Shown here piece after piece: positions 55,644 through 64,000 of a stretch of 64,000 nt of DNA. Position 1 is the stretch's first letter. Each line of letters opens with the position of its first letter. Origin of the DNA: Thereva unica (lineage: Eukaryota > Arthropoda > Insecta > Diptera > Therevidae). The DNA is taken from assembly GCA_949987705.1 (NCBI GenBank), contig OX465286.1, forward strand, positions 14,831,676 through 14,895,675, read 5' to 3'. The notes under the pieces were generated by a model. That model did not search any database, was not told where the DNA came from, and saw only the letters and a program-made list of their open reading frames with translations. Position numbers and translations under genes: made by a program.

Positions 55644-55819
55644 TGTAAGGTCCGAATTAGATAAAACACCGTCCTTCCAATTAATAATAATACTTTTATT
55701 TAATCAACACGAGAAGCGTGCTCCACAAAACAGTACAGTAAAGAGTAGACTAAAGATTATATATATATACAAAAAAAGTTTCTTTTCGTTAAGTTGCTAT
55801 CTGAGAGTTGCCAGATTCA
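55644..55819 (-). repeat. copia 1 5' LTR
   Basis: 176 bp; lacks 4 bp (caaa) present in the partner LTR. Confidence 0.92.
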
Positions 55820-56046
55820 ATAATACCTTTATTTCTCGCAAAATTTAATACATTTAAATTGATATATTCTGTACCGTTATAACATCTTAGTACCTTAACC
55901 TTTTTGTTAGTTGAATTTTCTACTAAATTCACGTAATCAACAAAACAACTGTAAACTTCAGACTTTAATTTAATACAATAAACTTTTGCCAGTTTGCTAT
56001 AGTCATCTATAAACGTTAGAAAATATTTTTCACCAGAATAACCTAT
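55820..56046 (-). pseudogene. copia 2 integrase, catalytic piece
   Basis: 'GYSGEKYFLTFIDDYSKLAK' and 'KVLRCYNGTEYINLNVLNFA' match copia integrase. The second catalytic Asp position reads Y (CYNGTEY instead of SDNGTEY). It ends at 'RNKGII' against the copia 1 LTR. Confidence 0.85.
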
Positions 56047-56070
56047 TAGCTTCGTGACACTTTCCGTCCA
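56047..56070 (+). other. 23-bp segment shared with copia 1 Gag
   Basis: The 23 bases at 56,047-56,069 are identical to 54,766-54,788 in copia 1 and sit between the copia 2 break and the SINE head. Confidence 0.8.
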
Positions 56071-56555
56071 TCGGTAGTCCTCGGTAGTCTAGGGGTAAGG
56101 CGCCTGACTACTATCCCCAGAGGTCCCGGGTTCGATTCCCGGCGGTGCCACGGTCCTAGCCTTTCCCAATTTCCCGCCTACATAACTTTCCTTCTCTCTT
56201 CTTCCCTCTTTGCATTCCTGATTCCTCCTGTCATAGCCTTCACTAGTTCTCTTCCCCGCTCCACCAAGCGCATGTCATCGGTTGGTTGATGAGATTCAAC
56301 TCGTTTCAGGAGGCATAACACTCCAGCGAGTTGTTCTCGATGCCGCGACGTCAGAGTCGCGAAATGGTTGGGAGGGAGTAGGTGAAATAAAAATACCGCA
56401 GCTAGGTTGTGACAGTTCTTTCCTTCACTTCTATCTCTATCTTCCGACTAGAGCTGCTGTTCGACATTTCAAAAATAAATATGTACATGGTCGACAGTAC
56501 AAAGGGGCCTTCCCTAAGTCTCTAGTGTGCCACATAAAAAAAAAAAAAAAAAAAA
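56071..56555 (+). mobile_element. tRNA-derived SINE, copy 4 (full length)
   Basis: Head with A-box-like 'tagtctaggggtaagg' and B-box-like 'gggttcgattccc' (about 56,126-56,138), the common body, and a 20-base A-tail (56,536-56,555). The hexamer attagc occurs just before the 23-bp segment (56,045-56,050) and just after the A-tail (56,555-56,560), a candidate target duplication. Confidence 0.92.
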
Positions 56556-56557
56556 TT

Positions 56558-57113
56558 AGCCCTAACTATAATGATCTTAAGACATCATAAGATTCTTCGT
56601 CAAATTCTCTTAAGACTGGTTAATTAACTGTCAAATCTTAAGCTCAGCTATAATAGCCTTAAGACGTTTTGACATTTGTAAAAGGTAAACAAATCGAGTC
56701 TGGGAAAGCGTCCAATAAATTAAAAAAATGGAAATTAACAATAGTTTTAATGAAGAACTGATTGAATTAGTTCAAAACTGTTTTTTTATTGTCTCTATTT
56801 ATTTTTTTCTTACACAACACGATCTAGGTTTTTTTTCACATCTACCAATTTCACTAATAACGCCAAACTATTTAATAACTCCAAATTATTCATTTTGCAA
56901 AAAAAACGTTTTCTGCAACTAGAAACACTAAAGAAAATTACACTTTTCTTATGATTGCTTAAGATTTGTACGCTCATTACCGTACATTAAAGACTTGACG
57001 AAAGATTGGAAAAGTTAACGAAAGATTCCTTAAGGCCATTATAGTTGGTATTATGACATTTCATAGGAGCGTAAAAAATCTTAAGGTATCTTAAGACCAT
57101 TATAGTTAGGGCT
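56558..57113. mobile_element. TIR element with MADF-like remnant
   Basis: agccctaactataatg and its complement bound 556 bp, with 'tcttaag' words inside. A + strand frame at 56,728 starts 'MEINNSFNEELIELVQN', like the start of MADF domains carried by PIF/Harbinger elements, then degenerates. TA or ATT could be the duplication. Confidence 0.7.
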
Positions 57114-57406
57114 ATTGTTTTATGTGGCCCATTTGAATCTGTATGAATTATCTCTAATATGTCTTTGGCACGCTTTCTATTATTATTAAACGGAATATTA
57201 TGCATTTTGCTTTCAATACATATCGCACATTTCATGAATTCTGATTCTAATTCCTTTGGTATTCCTTTTAATAGTTCATTTTTACAAATAGTATTTAGAT
57301 ATTTAAAATTCACATGACCTAATGTTCGATGCCACTTTTCTTTTAAAGACATTTTATTGTTTACATTTTCAGCAAGACTTATACGTATATTATTTTTATT
57401 TATCAT
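56987..57406 (-). pseudogene. copia 2 integrase zinc-binding part
   Basis: 'KEKWHRTLGHVNFKYLNTIC', 'CAICIESKMHN', 'ILEIIHTDSNGPHKTI' (first catalytic Asp). From about 57,113 leftwards the frame is inside the TIR element. Confidence 0.9.
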
Positions 57407-57884
57407 TATTTATGTCGCTTTTCATAAAATATAAATTTTCTTTCTTTCTTGCAATTGCTATCAACTCGTTATTTTGATTGTAAATTTTTGAATTATTACC
57501 CTGAGAAACTATTTTATTTAATTTCGTTACTTTTGAGTAGCTTATCAAATTTTGTTTCATTTCCTTTACATAAAAAACATTTAATAACGATATTTCACTT
57601 TTTTTACCAAAAACATCAAAATCTGTAACTACTTTACCTATTTTTGTGGCTTTTAAAATACGACCATCACCTAGTTTTACATCAATTGGATCTTTTAAAA
57701 CAACAAGATCTGAAAATAACCTGTCATCATTTATTACATGGTCAGTACACCCGCTATCTAAAATCCAAACAATTTGATTTTTGTCGTTTTCATATTTTTT
57801 AGTGCTTGCTACCGCATTGACTTGAGTAACAAACGTATTTCCGTTCGAAGATGCTTCGTTGTTTTGATTGTGCCTTGATGACAT
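57396..57884 (-). pseudogene. copia 2 protease
   Basis: 'QIVWILDSGCTDHVINDD' is the copia protease active site. It continues in another frame from Gag and overlaps the integrase start by a few codons. Confidence 0.9.
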
Positions 57885-58730
57885 ATATTTGCTGCACCGC
57901 CATTATATCCTCTGTAGCCGCCATGTTGTGTACCTCGACCACGCGTCCAACGTTGAAATTTATTACCACCACGACCTCGTGACCTAAAATTGAACTGTGG
58001 ACAATCCCTTTTGTAATGACCAAGCTTGCCACAGAAAAAACACTTTCCACGCACATCTGACGTACGTGAATACACTTGATTTCGGCTGCTCTTCTTCTGT
58101 TTTATTTACACACTTTTTCTCTTCTATTGATTTTAGCTTTATCTTGCTTTTCAGACATTCAACTGTTCTTTGTGTTTCAGGTAGAACATCAATCAGATCT
58201 CCAATATGGCTGAAATTTGGCGGCAACGCCTTCAACATATATCGCAGCTTCTCTTGTTCTTCAAATTTTGCACCCGCCATTTTGAGTTCACTGACAGCTT
58301 TTTCAAATTCATCAAAAAACTTTGTCACATCTTGAAAGTCCTTCATTTTTATATTCTCCAAATTATTTCTGTATACTATTTGTAGAGCTGTAGACTCTTT
58401 CAAGTACATTTCATCAAACTTTTTTATTATATCAAATGCTGATTGTAAATCTCCGATGTACTCTAACTGTTTATTTGTAATGGCACTATATATGTAATTT
58501 GTTGCTTTTATATCTGCATGACTCCAGTCTTCTACCCTGTCTGTCTCAATACTATTTCTCATGACAACTTCTTTACATTTTTTGAACTCCAAAAACTTTA
58601 ACATTCTTTTCTTCCAATTAGAATACTCCGAACCATCAAAAATGGGTATTGTTATATCGTCTATCTTCATGTACGACATTTTGTTTGCCGGCTTGACGCT
58701 ATCTTTTTGTTTTTTCTTCAATATTTTCAA
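57809..58730 (-). pseudogene. copia 2 Gag with zinc knuckle
   Basis: 'IPIFDGSEYSNWKKRMLKFL', 'FFDEFEKAVSELKMAGAKFE', 'LRYMLKALPPNFSHIGDLID', then in a shifted frame 'CFFCGKLGHYKRDC' (CCHC) and an RGRGG-rich stretch (58,075-57,809). Confidence 0.92.
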
Positions 58731-58783
58731 TATTACACTCTATTTTCCCTTACTATTTTCACGACAAAACTTTTATTAACTAC

Positions 58784-58795
58784 GCTCTGCTACCA
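58784..58795 (-). promoter_or_regulatory. copia 2 primer-binding site
   Basis: Same tggtagcagagc as copia 1, directly inside the LTR starting at 58,796. Confidence 0.85.
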
Positions 58796-58994
58796 TGATA
58801 AATTGAACTACCTTTCGGTTTTATAACTATTTATTGAACTCATTAATATTACATCATACACCTTTCTGTCTTATTAACCAATGTGTGTCTACTAACTATT
58901 AAAAAACGTATAAATAAAAACAGGGTTACCAGACTATAATACTGGGCATTGCAGCCAACTAATATGAAACAAAATGTACTAAATCTATTTTCTT

Positions 58995-59253
58995 AACACA
59001 TTTATATAGGCCTCGTTCCATTTTGGGAAGTTCAGAATTCTTCAACGTTTTTCTTTTCTTTTTTTGAAGTCGTATACGTGTTGTTGAGAACTTCTAAAAT
59101 TTTTTGCTTTTTGTTTCGAATGGCACAAATCGTGGATTTCGCCACTCCATGCTTCTTGGCAAGAAATGTAACACTTACTCCCTTTCCTAGCTCATCCAGT
59201 ATATTGGCTTTTACGCTCAAACTAAGAAAAACTTCGTTCCTTTTTTGTGACAT
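58995..59253 (-). pseudogene. Tigger/pogo transposase N-terminus (CENP-B type helix-turn-helix)
   Basis: 'LSVKANILDELGKGVSVTFL', 'AKKHGVAKSTICAIRNKKQK' is a psq/CENP-B N-terminal helix-turn-helix. After a frame shift near 59,040 comes 'SELPKMERGLYKC', the link to the second DNA-binding domain. It is cut off by copia 2. Confidence 0.88.
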
Positions 59254-59413
59254 TATGAACTTTTAAGTAACCACTAATAAACTGAAACTAAGACCTTTCT
59301 TGACGCTAATTCTTTCAAATACTGGCGCACGGATGTATGAATGCTAAACATTTAACACTTGAAAAATAAAAATACCGTTAATTTACAGTAAAGCCAATCG
59401 CCGCCGTTCTTTA

Positions 59414-60488
59414 TACTACATTTACATTGCCCTTTAAATCTTAAGATTTCAGTCAGCTGATTTTGAAATCTTTGAACTATTTACATTGATGTTTTATGGA
59501 TTTATTTTGACGTTTGCAATTTGTGTGGACATAAAAATTTGTCTGACACATAAAAACATAGAAACACGTTAGTTAATAGTGTTTTAATTTTGATTAAAAG
59601 TAGTACATTTTTAGGTGAGTGAATTAATTCAATGGATTCAATGTTAATATGTTCAAATGATACCCAACAATTCTTGATTTTATATGAAATGCTTTGTAAT
59701 GAAATAAAAAAAAAATAGGAAAAGACTTTTTTCTATTTTTCTTGCTCCGAGTATAGAATTAATTTTGTCAAACATTGACCACTCCGAAGGTGACCCCCCC
59801 GAACTTCCAACTGTTTTCTTTTTTTTTTCCTGAAATAAAATATTTACCGCATTATATATTGTTACCACAAGTTATGATATTTTAATTTATTTACCGGTAT
59901 CTGTTTGTTAAATTATGGATTTTTATTTTAACTTCCTCCTCTAAAAAGTGCATATTATTTTTAGCCATTTCAGCTACCATTTCTTTGTAAATATGGTTAT
60001 TCTTCCTTGGTCCTTTTAATTCGTTCGATTTTTGCTCTCATATATCTATCAAACATTCCTCTTCTATGTTGGTCCAACGTTTTCTCTTTTTATAGATTTT
60101 CGCCGCCATAATATTATTGCACTAGGAGAAAAATACATTGAATTAAATCTATCAATCTGCAAAAAACCTTTTTATTTAATGTACCTACGTTATATTTCGA
60201 GATTGTAATAAAACCGCTGTTAAACCCCCAATTAATATTGATTTTTCGTTGAACTTTGTACGCCTTCCGCCATTATGAGTCAGCTGGAAATGACACTAGA
60301 AAGATGGAATGACACTGGAAAATGGGTTCGTTCGTTAAATAAAAACAGATTTCAGCAGGGATTTATTATAAATCAAAGATTTAAATAAGATTTCAGAATA
60401 AAAATTTATACGTGAAATCTGAAGATTTCAAAGCGGATTTCGGCGAAATCTGCATAAATCAAGATTTCACGTGAATGTAAATGTAGTA
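59414..60488 (-). mobile_element. PIF/Harbinger element with TTA duplication
   Basis: Inverted repeats tactacatttacatt at both ends, flanked by TTA (59,411-59,413 and 60,489-60,491). 'aatcttaagatttc'-like words recur near the ends. It carries the Myb/SANT-like gene remnant and no transposase, and is inserted in the 5' part of Tigger. Confidence 0.88.
59885..60109 (-). pseudogene. Myb/SANT-like protein of Harbinger, broken
   Basis: 'MAAKIYKKRKRWTNIEEECL', then 'LIDI' and a TGA where Trp is usual, 'NELKGPRKNNHIYKEMVAEM', 'EEEVKIKIHNLTNRYR'. These are the helices of Myb_DNA-bind_5-like proteins that Harbinger transposons encode beside the transposase. The stop makes it a pseudogene. Confidence 0.8.
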
Positions 60489-60639
60489 TTATATTTCTTT
60501 TTGAACATAAAGAAAAATTTGTTCATGCTACCGAGCGGTCAAAAGTTCACGCCGTAAGGAGGTCAATGTAAAGAAATTGCAGTTCATGTTAGCCGGATGT
60601 TCACACTAGCCGGAGTTCACGCTACCGCGAGTCTAAGTA

Positions 60640-61206
60640 ATATATTTTTTTTTGTATCTTTTATTTGCTTCTATTTTTTTTTAAACAGAATATTTTGATA
60701 TTATACCTTTTTACCAATCATTTCTCATATAGTTTGCTCTCTCTCATAAAATAGCTAAAGATGCAATATCTAAATTTTCTATTTGAATTCAATATAAAAT
60801 CGCTTCGGTAATTTCCGTCTTTATTTTTATATAAATGCATTTTTGCATTTGTATATAAATCTGTCTGTAATATCATTTCATCAAAAATAAAAGAAAAGTC
60901 TGATTAATAAGCTTCAAAATAAGAATTAAAAAAAAGAAAAAACAATTAGAAAAAAGAATGGATTTGAGAACAGGATTAAAGATTAAATTCTAAAGAAAAC
61001 AAATTTTCGTATTAATAAAAAAAAATCCATAAAATATAAGAAAAAATTATATTAGTAACAATTATTAATAAAAAAAGAATTAATACAAAACAAAAAAAAA
61101 CCTGAATGTTTTAGAAAATATTTCAATATTGCTGTTAAATGTAAGATATACAAGAAAAAACCAAAAAAAAACATTACCACAAACTTTCAATCATCAACAC
61201 TATGTA
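60640..61206. other. AT-rich non-coding stretch
   Basis: A/T homopolymers; nothing recognised. Confidence 0.5.
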
Positions 61207-62704
61207 CAGCCATAGTCAAAAGTATTTACACAAGGCCATGCTGTGCTCCCGCTTTGCAAAGAAACTTTAAAAATCCGATGTTACTAATAATTATAAGGAA
61301 ATATTTTTTTTGTAGGGTTGTCTGAATACTCTAGAACAGGAGGAGAAAAGCAATCGGTTGAATTCAGTTTAGTTTCTGAGAAATAAATAAGGGCCACCTG
61401 CGTCAAAAGTATTTACACACATTTTATTCCCGTCAAAAGTATTTACACAAGCACAAAAACATAGATTTCTTGAAACTAGTCAAAAATTTAAATGTTTTTT
61501 CTCAACTATAATAAAATGTGATTTGTTAATATGTTGTTGGACCACCTTTGGCGTCAATCACTGCCTGCAACCGAGCCGGAATAGATTCTATCAATCGATG
61601 TATAAATTCTTTGGGTAACTTGCTCCAAATTTCTTTAATTTCATCAATAGTTTCCTGCCTTTTTCGTCCTTTTTGGATCGTCCTCTGCTGCTTTACGAAA
61701 CCCCAAACATTTTCAATAATATTATGGTCCGGGCTCTGTGGAGGCCACGGAATGACAGCTTGACCTGCTCCATGTAACAATTGCGTTGGCATCCATCCTT
61801 TATGGCACGGAGCGTTATCATGTTGAAAAATAAATTCATGGGTAGGAAATAGTTTTGCTGCAGATGGAAATGCATGATCATTCAGCAGATGCGTGTATTC
61901 GATTTGATTCAAAGTTTTTTCTAGAGGTACCAGATCTCCAAATCCGTAGAATGACATGCATCCCCAAAACATTACTGAACCACCTCCATGATTGTTCAAA
62001 GGTTGCACTGCATTTCCTTTCAAGCTTTTGGGAAGATGCATGAAAGTCTTTCCAAAGGATCCTTCGAACTGTTTTGTGGACAGATGAAAGTTCTTTTCAG
62101 TTCGAAGGATCCTTTGGAAAGACTTTCATGCATCTTCCCAAAAGCTTGAAAGGAAATGCAGTGCAACCTTTGAACAATCATCACAATAATATTATTGAAA
62201 ATGTTTGGGGTTTCGTAAAGCAGCAGAGGACGATCCAAAAAGGACGAAAAAGGCAGGAAACTATTGATGAAATTAAAGAAATTTGGAGCAAGTTACCCAA
62301 AGAATTTATACATCGATTGATAGAATCTATTCCGGCTCGGTTGCAGGCAGTGATTGACGCCAAAGGTGGTCCAACAACATATTAACAAATCACATTTTAT
62401 TATAGTTGAGAAAAAACATTTAAATTTTTGACTAGTTTCAAGAAATCTATGTTTTTGTGCTTGTGTAAATACTTTTGACGGGAATAAAATGTGTGTAAAT
62501 ACTTTTGACGCAGGTGGCCCTTATTTATTTCTCAGAAACTAAACTGAATTCAACCGATTGCTTTTCTCCTCCTGTTCTAGAGTATTCAGACAACCCTACA
62601 AAAAAAATATTTCCTTATAATTATTAGTAACATCGGATTTTTAAAGTTTCTTTGCAAAGCGGGAGCACAGCATGGCCTTGTGTAAATACTTTTGACTATG
62701 GCTG
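61207..62704. mobile_element. Palindromic Tc1-like derivative (Tc1-C)
   Basis: Left arm 61,207-62,070 and right arm 62,099-62,704 are reverse complements around a 28-base spacer, except that the right arm lacks about 257 bp. TA flanks both ends (61,205-61,206, 62,705-62,706). Each arm has three copies of 'gtcaaaagtatttacac' (IR/DR). The left arm encodes on the minus strand a C-terminal transposase half (62,041-61,526: 'HGGGSVMFWGCMSFYGF', 'FIFQHDNAPCHKG', 'SPDHNIIENVWGFVKQQ'). The right arm encodes the same on the + strand from 'MWTDESSFQFEGSFGK' (62,074), but the HDNAPCHK segment is deleted. So no full transposase exists. Confidence 0.93.
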
Positions 62705-62916
62705 TACATTGGAACAACAATAAGCGCGCATCCTCCACCAAAAACACAACAAACCCCAAAATATGAACTGGTAAATGAAAATTATTGCAATTGTTCACCT
62801 GTATGTACACCTGTTCAATAGAATTATCTAGAATCTTATACTTTTGATCCAGACATACTTTTTAATTATATTACTTTGGATTTAGATTGAGAATGCGTAG
62901 TAAGCCCGCAGTTTAT

Positions 62917-63362
62917 AGGCTGTATCAGATCCAAAGCAGAAAAGCAGAACCGTCGGCAGAGAATTGTTTCTATTGGCTTAAGCGGGTCACGTGACAAGAA
63001 AAGCAGCAGAGAGTTCTGCCGCTGCTTTCTCATCTCAAATCCTAATTTTGCTGCTTTGCAAAGCAGAATTTTTTGACATTTCTAACAGCTGTTACTTGGG
63101 AAGTTGTTTTTAAGTGGCAAGTGGACGGATAAACTTAAAAATTTCGTTATATTTATAAAGAATCAAATTTATTAAAAAAATCAAAATCTATCAACATCAT
63201 CTTCAACTATATTTGGAAAATTTTTTTATATACGCAAACAATTTAATTTGTCGTTAGCTGTCAAATAAAAATTCTGTCACTGCTGCTGCTTTACTTGGAT
63301 CTGATTCAGCAGGCAGAATTCTGCTTCTGCCGCTGCTCAAAAAGTTGGATCTGATACAGCCT
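62917..63362. mobile_element. Small MITE with 17-bp inverted repeats
   Basis: aggctgtatcagatcca at 62,917 and its complement ending 63,362, flanked by TAT on both sides. Subterminal 'gcagaa' words are in opposite orientation. Non-coding. Confidence 0.82.
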
Positions 63363-63502
63363 TATTGGTTGGTATCTTTTAAACATGAAGCCTGAACTAG
63401 ATTGAAAAGCAGTGCAGTGCAGCACTGTGCAGTATGTTGCAGTGGTTTATTATTAGATTAATCTGTTTTGTGTTTGCAGTGTTTTGACATTGACTGTTCA
63501 TA

Positions 63503-63913
63503 CACTGCGCGACAACTGTTTGACCTCACATGGTTTTTTTTTTGTTCTACATAGGGAGTATCAACTCAAGTGTATTTTTTCTTGAGTACCTAAGGTAAAT
63601 TCTTAGAATTTGCAAGGGGTGTCAAGAAATGTGCTTGCGTCTAGGAATTTTCAGAACGCTTTTTCAAAATTTTGTCCATAAAAGTCGCGACAACTGTTTG
63701 ACATCACTTGAGATATTATTGAAAAAGTAATAGAAAAAGAAGGTAAATATTGTTGAAAATTGTTGTCGTGAAGTATTTGTAGTGTTATTTAAAATAATAA
63801 ATAGATCATGTGAAGTGGAAAAACACTAAATTCCGAAGAAATTGGAAAAATTAAAGCATTTGCGGATGAAGGCTTATCACAAGGCTGTGACGTCAAACAG
63901 TTGTCGCGCAGTG
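63503..63913 (+). mobile_element. Tc1-like deletion derivative (Tc1-D)
   Basis: Ends cactgcgcgacaactgtttg and complement, with TA on the left (the right flank reads AA, possibly mutated). A direct copy of the repeat core (gcgacaactgtttgac) lies inside at about 63,686, again the IR/DR layout. Near the right end a frame reads 'SGKTLNSEEIGKIKAFADEG' 'LSQG', the first helices of a Tc1 transposase, then meets the right repeat. The remaining transposase is deleted. Confidence 0.8.
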
Positions 63914-64000
63914 AATATAGGGGCCTATTGTGGATATCGTCAATTTGACGACTTTGAGTCGATGTTAAAATTTCTCTCTGCGAAAGTCGTTTTTTGTCGA

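Larger units (their letters stand above)
51076..55819 (-). mobile_element. Ty1/copia element, copia 1, near-complete
   Basis: LTRs at 51,076-51,255 and 55,644-55,819 begin tgtaaggtcc and end cagattca, differing by a 4-bp indel and few substitutions. The primer-binding site tggtagcagagc (minus strand, 55,643-55,632) matches the 3' end expected of insect initiator tRNA-Met. A polypurine tract (about 51,259-51,272) precedes the 3' LTR. Gag, protease, integrase, RT and RNase H follow in copia order with a few frame breaks. The bases flanking the two LTRs differ and belong to different elements. Confidence 0.93.
55820..58955 (-). mobile_element. Second Ty1/copia element, copia 2, left half missing
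   Basis: From the right: an LTR starting at 58,796 (tgataaattg) extending to about 58,955, a primer-binding site tggtagcagagc (58,795-58,784), Gag, zinc knuckle, protease and integrase. The integrase runs to 55,820, where copia 1 begins. RT, RNase H and the 3' LTR are absent. The integrase is also interrupted by a SINE and a TIR element (56,047-57,113); removing them restores 'HTDSNGPHKTIGYSGEKYFL'. It is distinct from copia 1 in sequence. Confidence 0.88.
47073..60637 (-). mobile_element. pogo/Tigger element split by 13 kb of nested insertions
   Basis: The left end cagtagactcgcggtagcgt (after TA at 47,071-47,072) is matched by the right end, whose complement begins cttagactcgcggtagcgtg (before TA at 60,638-60,639). 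The right subterminal region repeats 'gttcacgctaccg'-like words. An N-terminal Tigger/CENP-B helix-turn-helix frame (59,253-58,995) reads inward from the right end. Everything between is later insertion: repeat M copy 2, gypsy, copia 1, copia 2, a Harbinger element, SINE and MITEs. The C-terminal transposase was not found. Confidence 0.8.

Noticed and set aside
56083..56155. Functional tRNA gene
   Set aside because: The cloverleaf-like head is followed by a shared SINE body and A-tail and occurs in four dispersed copies; the acceptor stem is imperfect.

Overview
The window reads as AT-rich, repeat-dominated nuclear DNA of an insect, probably a fly (Diptera; inferred from one Asn/Gln/Thr-rich host gene that looks like Drosophila PTP-ER, not proven). 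It holds one recognisable host gene and a dense thicket of nested transposable elements (TEs). No rRNA gene, functional tRNA gene, CRISPR array or bacterial operon was seen.

Host gene: a protein tyrosine phosphatase of the kinase-interaction-motif (KIM) family on the + strand. One very long exon (10569-15446; a splice acceptor lies just upstream at 10550-10551) encodes 1626 residues: a low-complexity N-terminus, a predicted membrane segment, three tandem KIM-like motifs and the start of the phosphatase domain. A 5.5 kb intron (15447-20992) filled with TE remnants follows. A second exon (20993-22507) carries the rest of the catalytic domain, including the WPD loop and the HCSAGIGRTG signature.

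Layout. 1-10.4 kb: a hAT MITE, decayed LINE fragments on both strands, a hAT transposase scrap, a TTAA-flanked palindrome and a LINE carrying a tRNA-derived SINE. 10.5-22.5 kb: the phosphatase gene, with LINE, mariner and hAT pieces in its intron. 22.5-23.4 kb: AT-rich 3' region. 23,417-31,262: a Tc1-like transposon stretched to 7.8 kb by nested LINEs and a SINE. 32.3-34.1 kb: a LINE. 34,768-40,918: a second stretched Tc1 element holding a LINE with a 572-codon open RT frame, a SINE and a composite repeat. 42.4-46.4 kb: a foldback, a second copy of that LINE and a Harbinger-like MITE with further inverted-repeat elements inside. 47,073-60,637: the two ends of one pogo/Tigger element 13.6 kb apart, enclosing an internally deleted Ty3/gypsy element, two Ty1/copia elements, a PIF/Harbinger element, a SINE and MITEs. 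61-64 kb: a palindromic Tc1 derivative, a small MITE and a Tc1 deletion derivative.

The TE calls rest on terminal inverted repeats, target-site duplications, LTR pairs, primer-binding sites and conserved protein motifs read by eye. Boundaries given without a target-site duplication are approximate. Nothing was aligned to a database.
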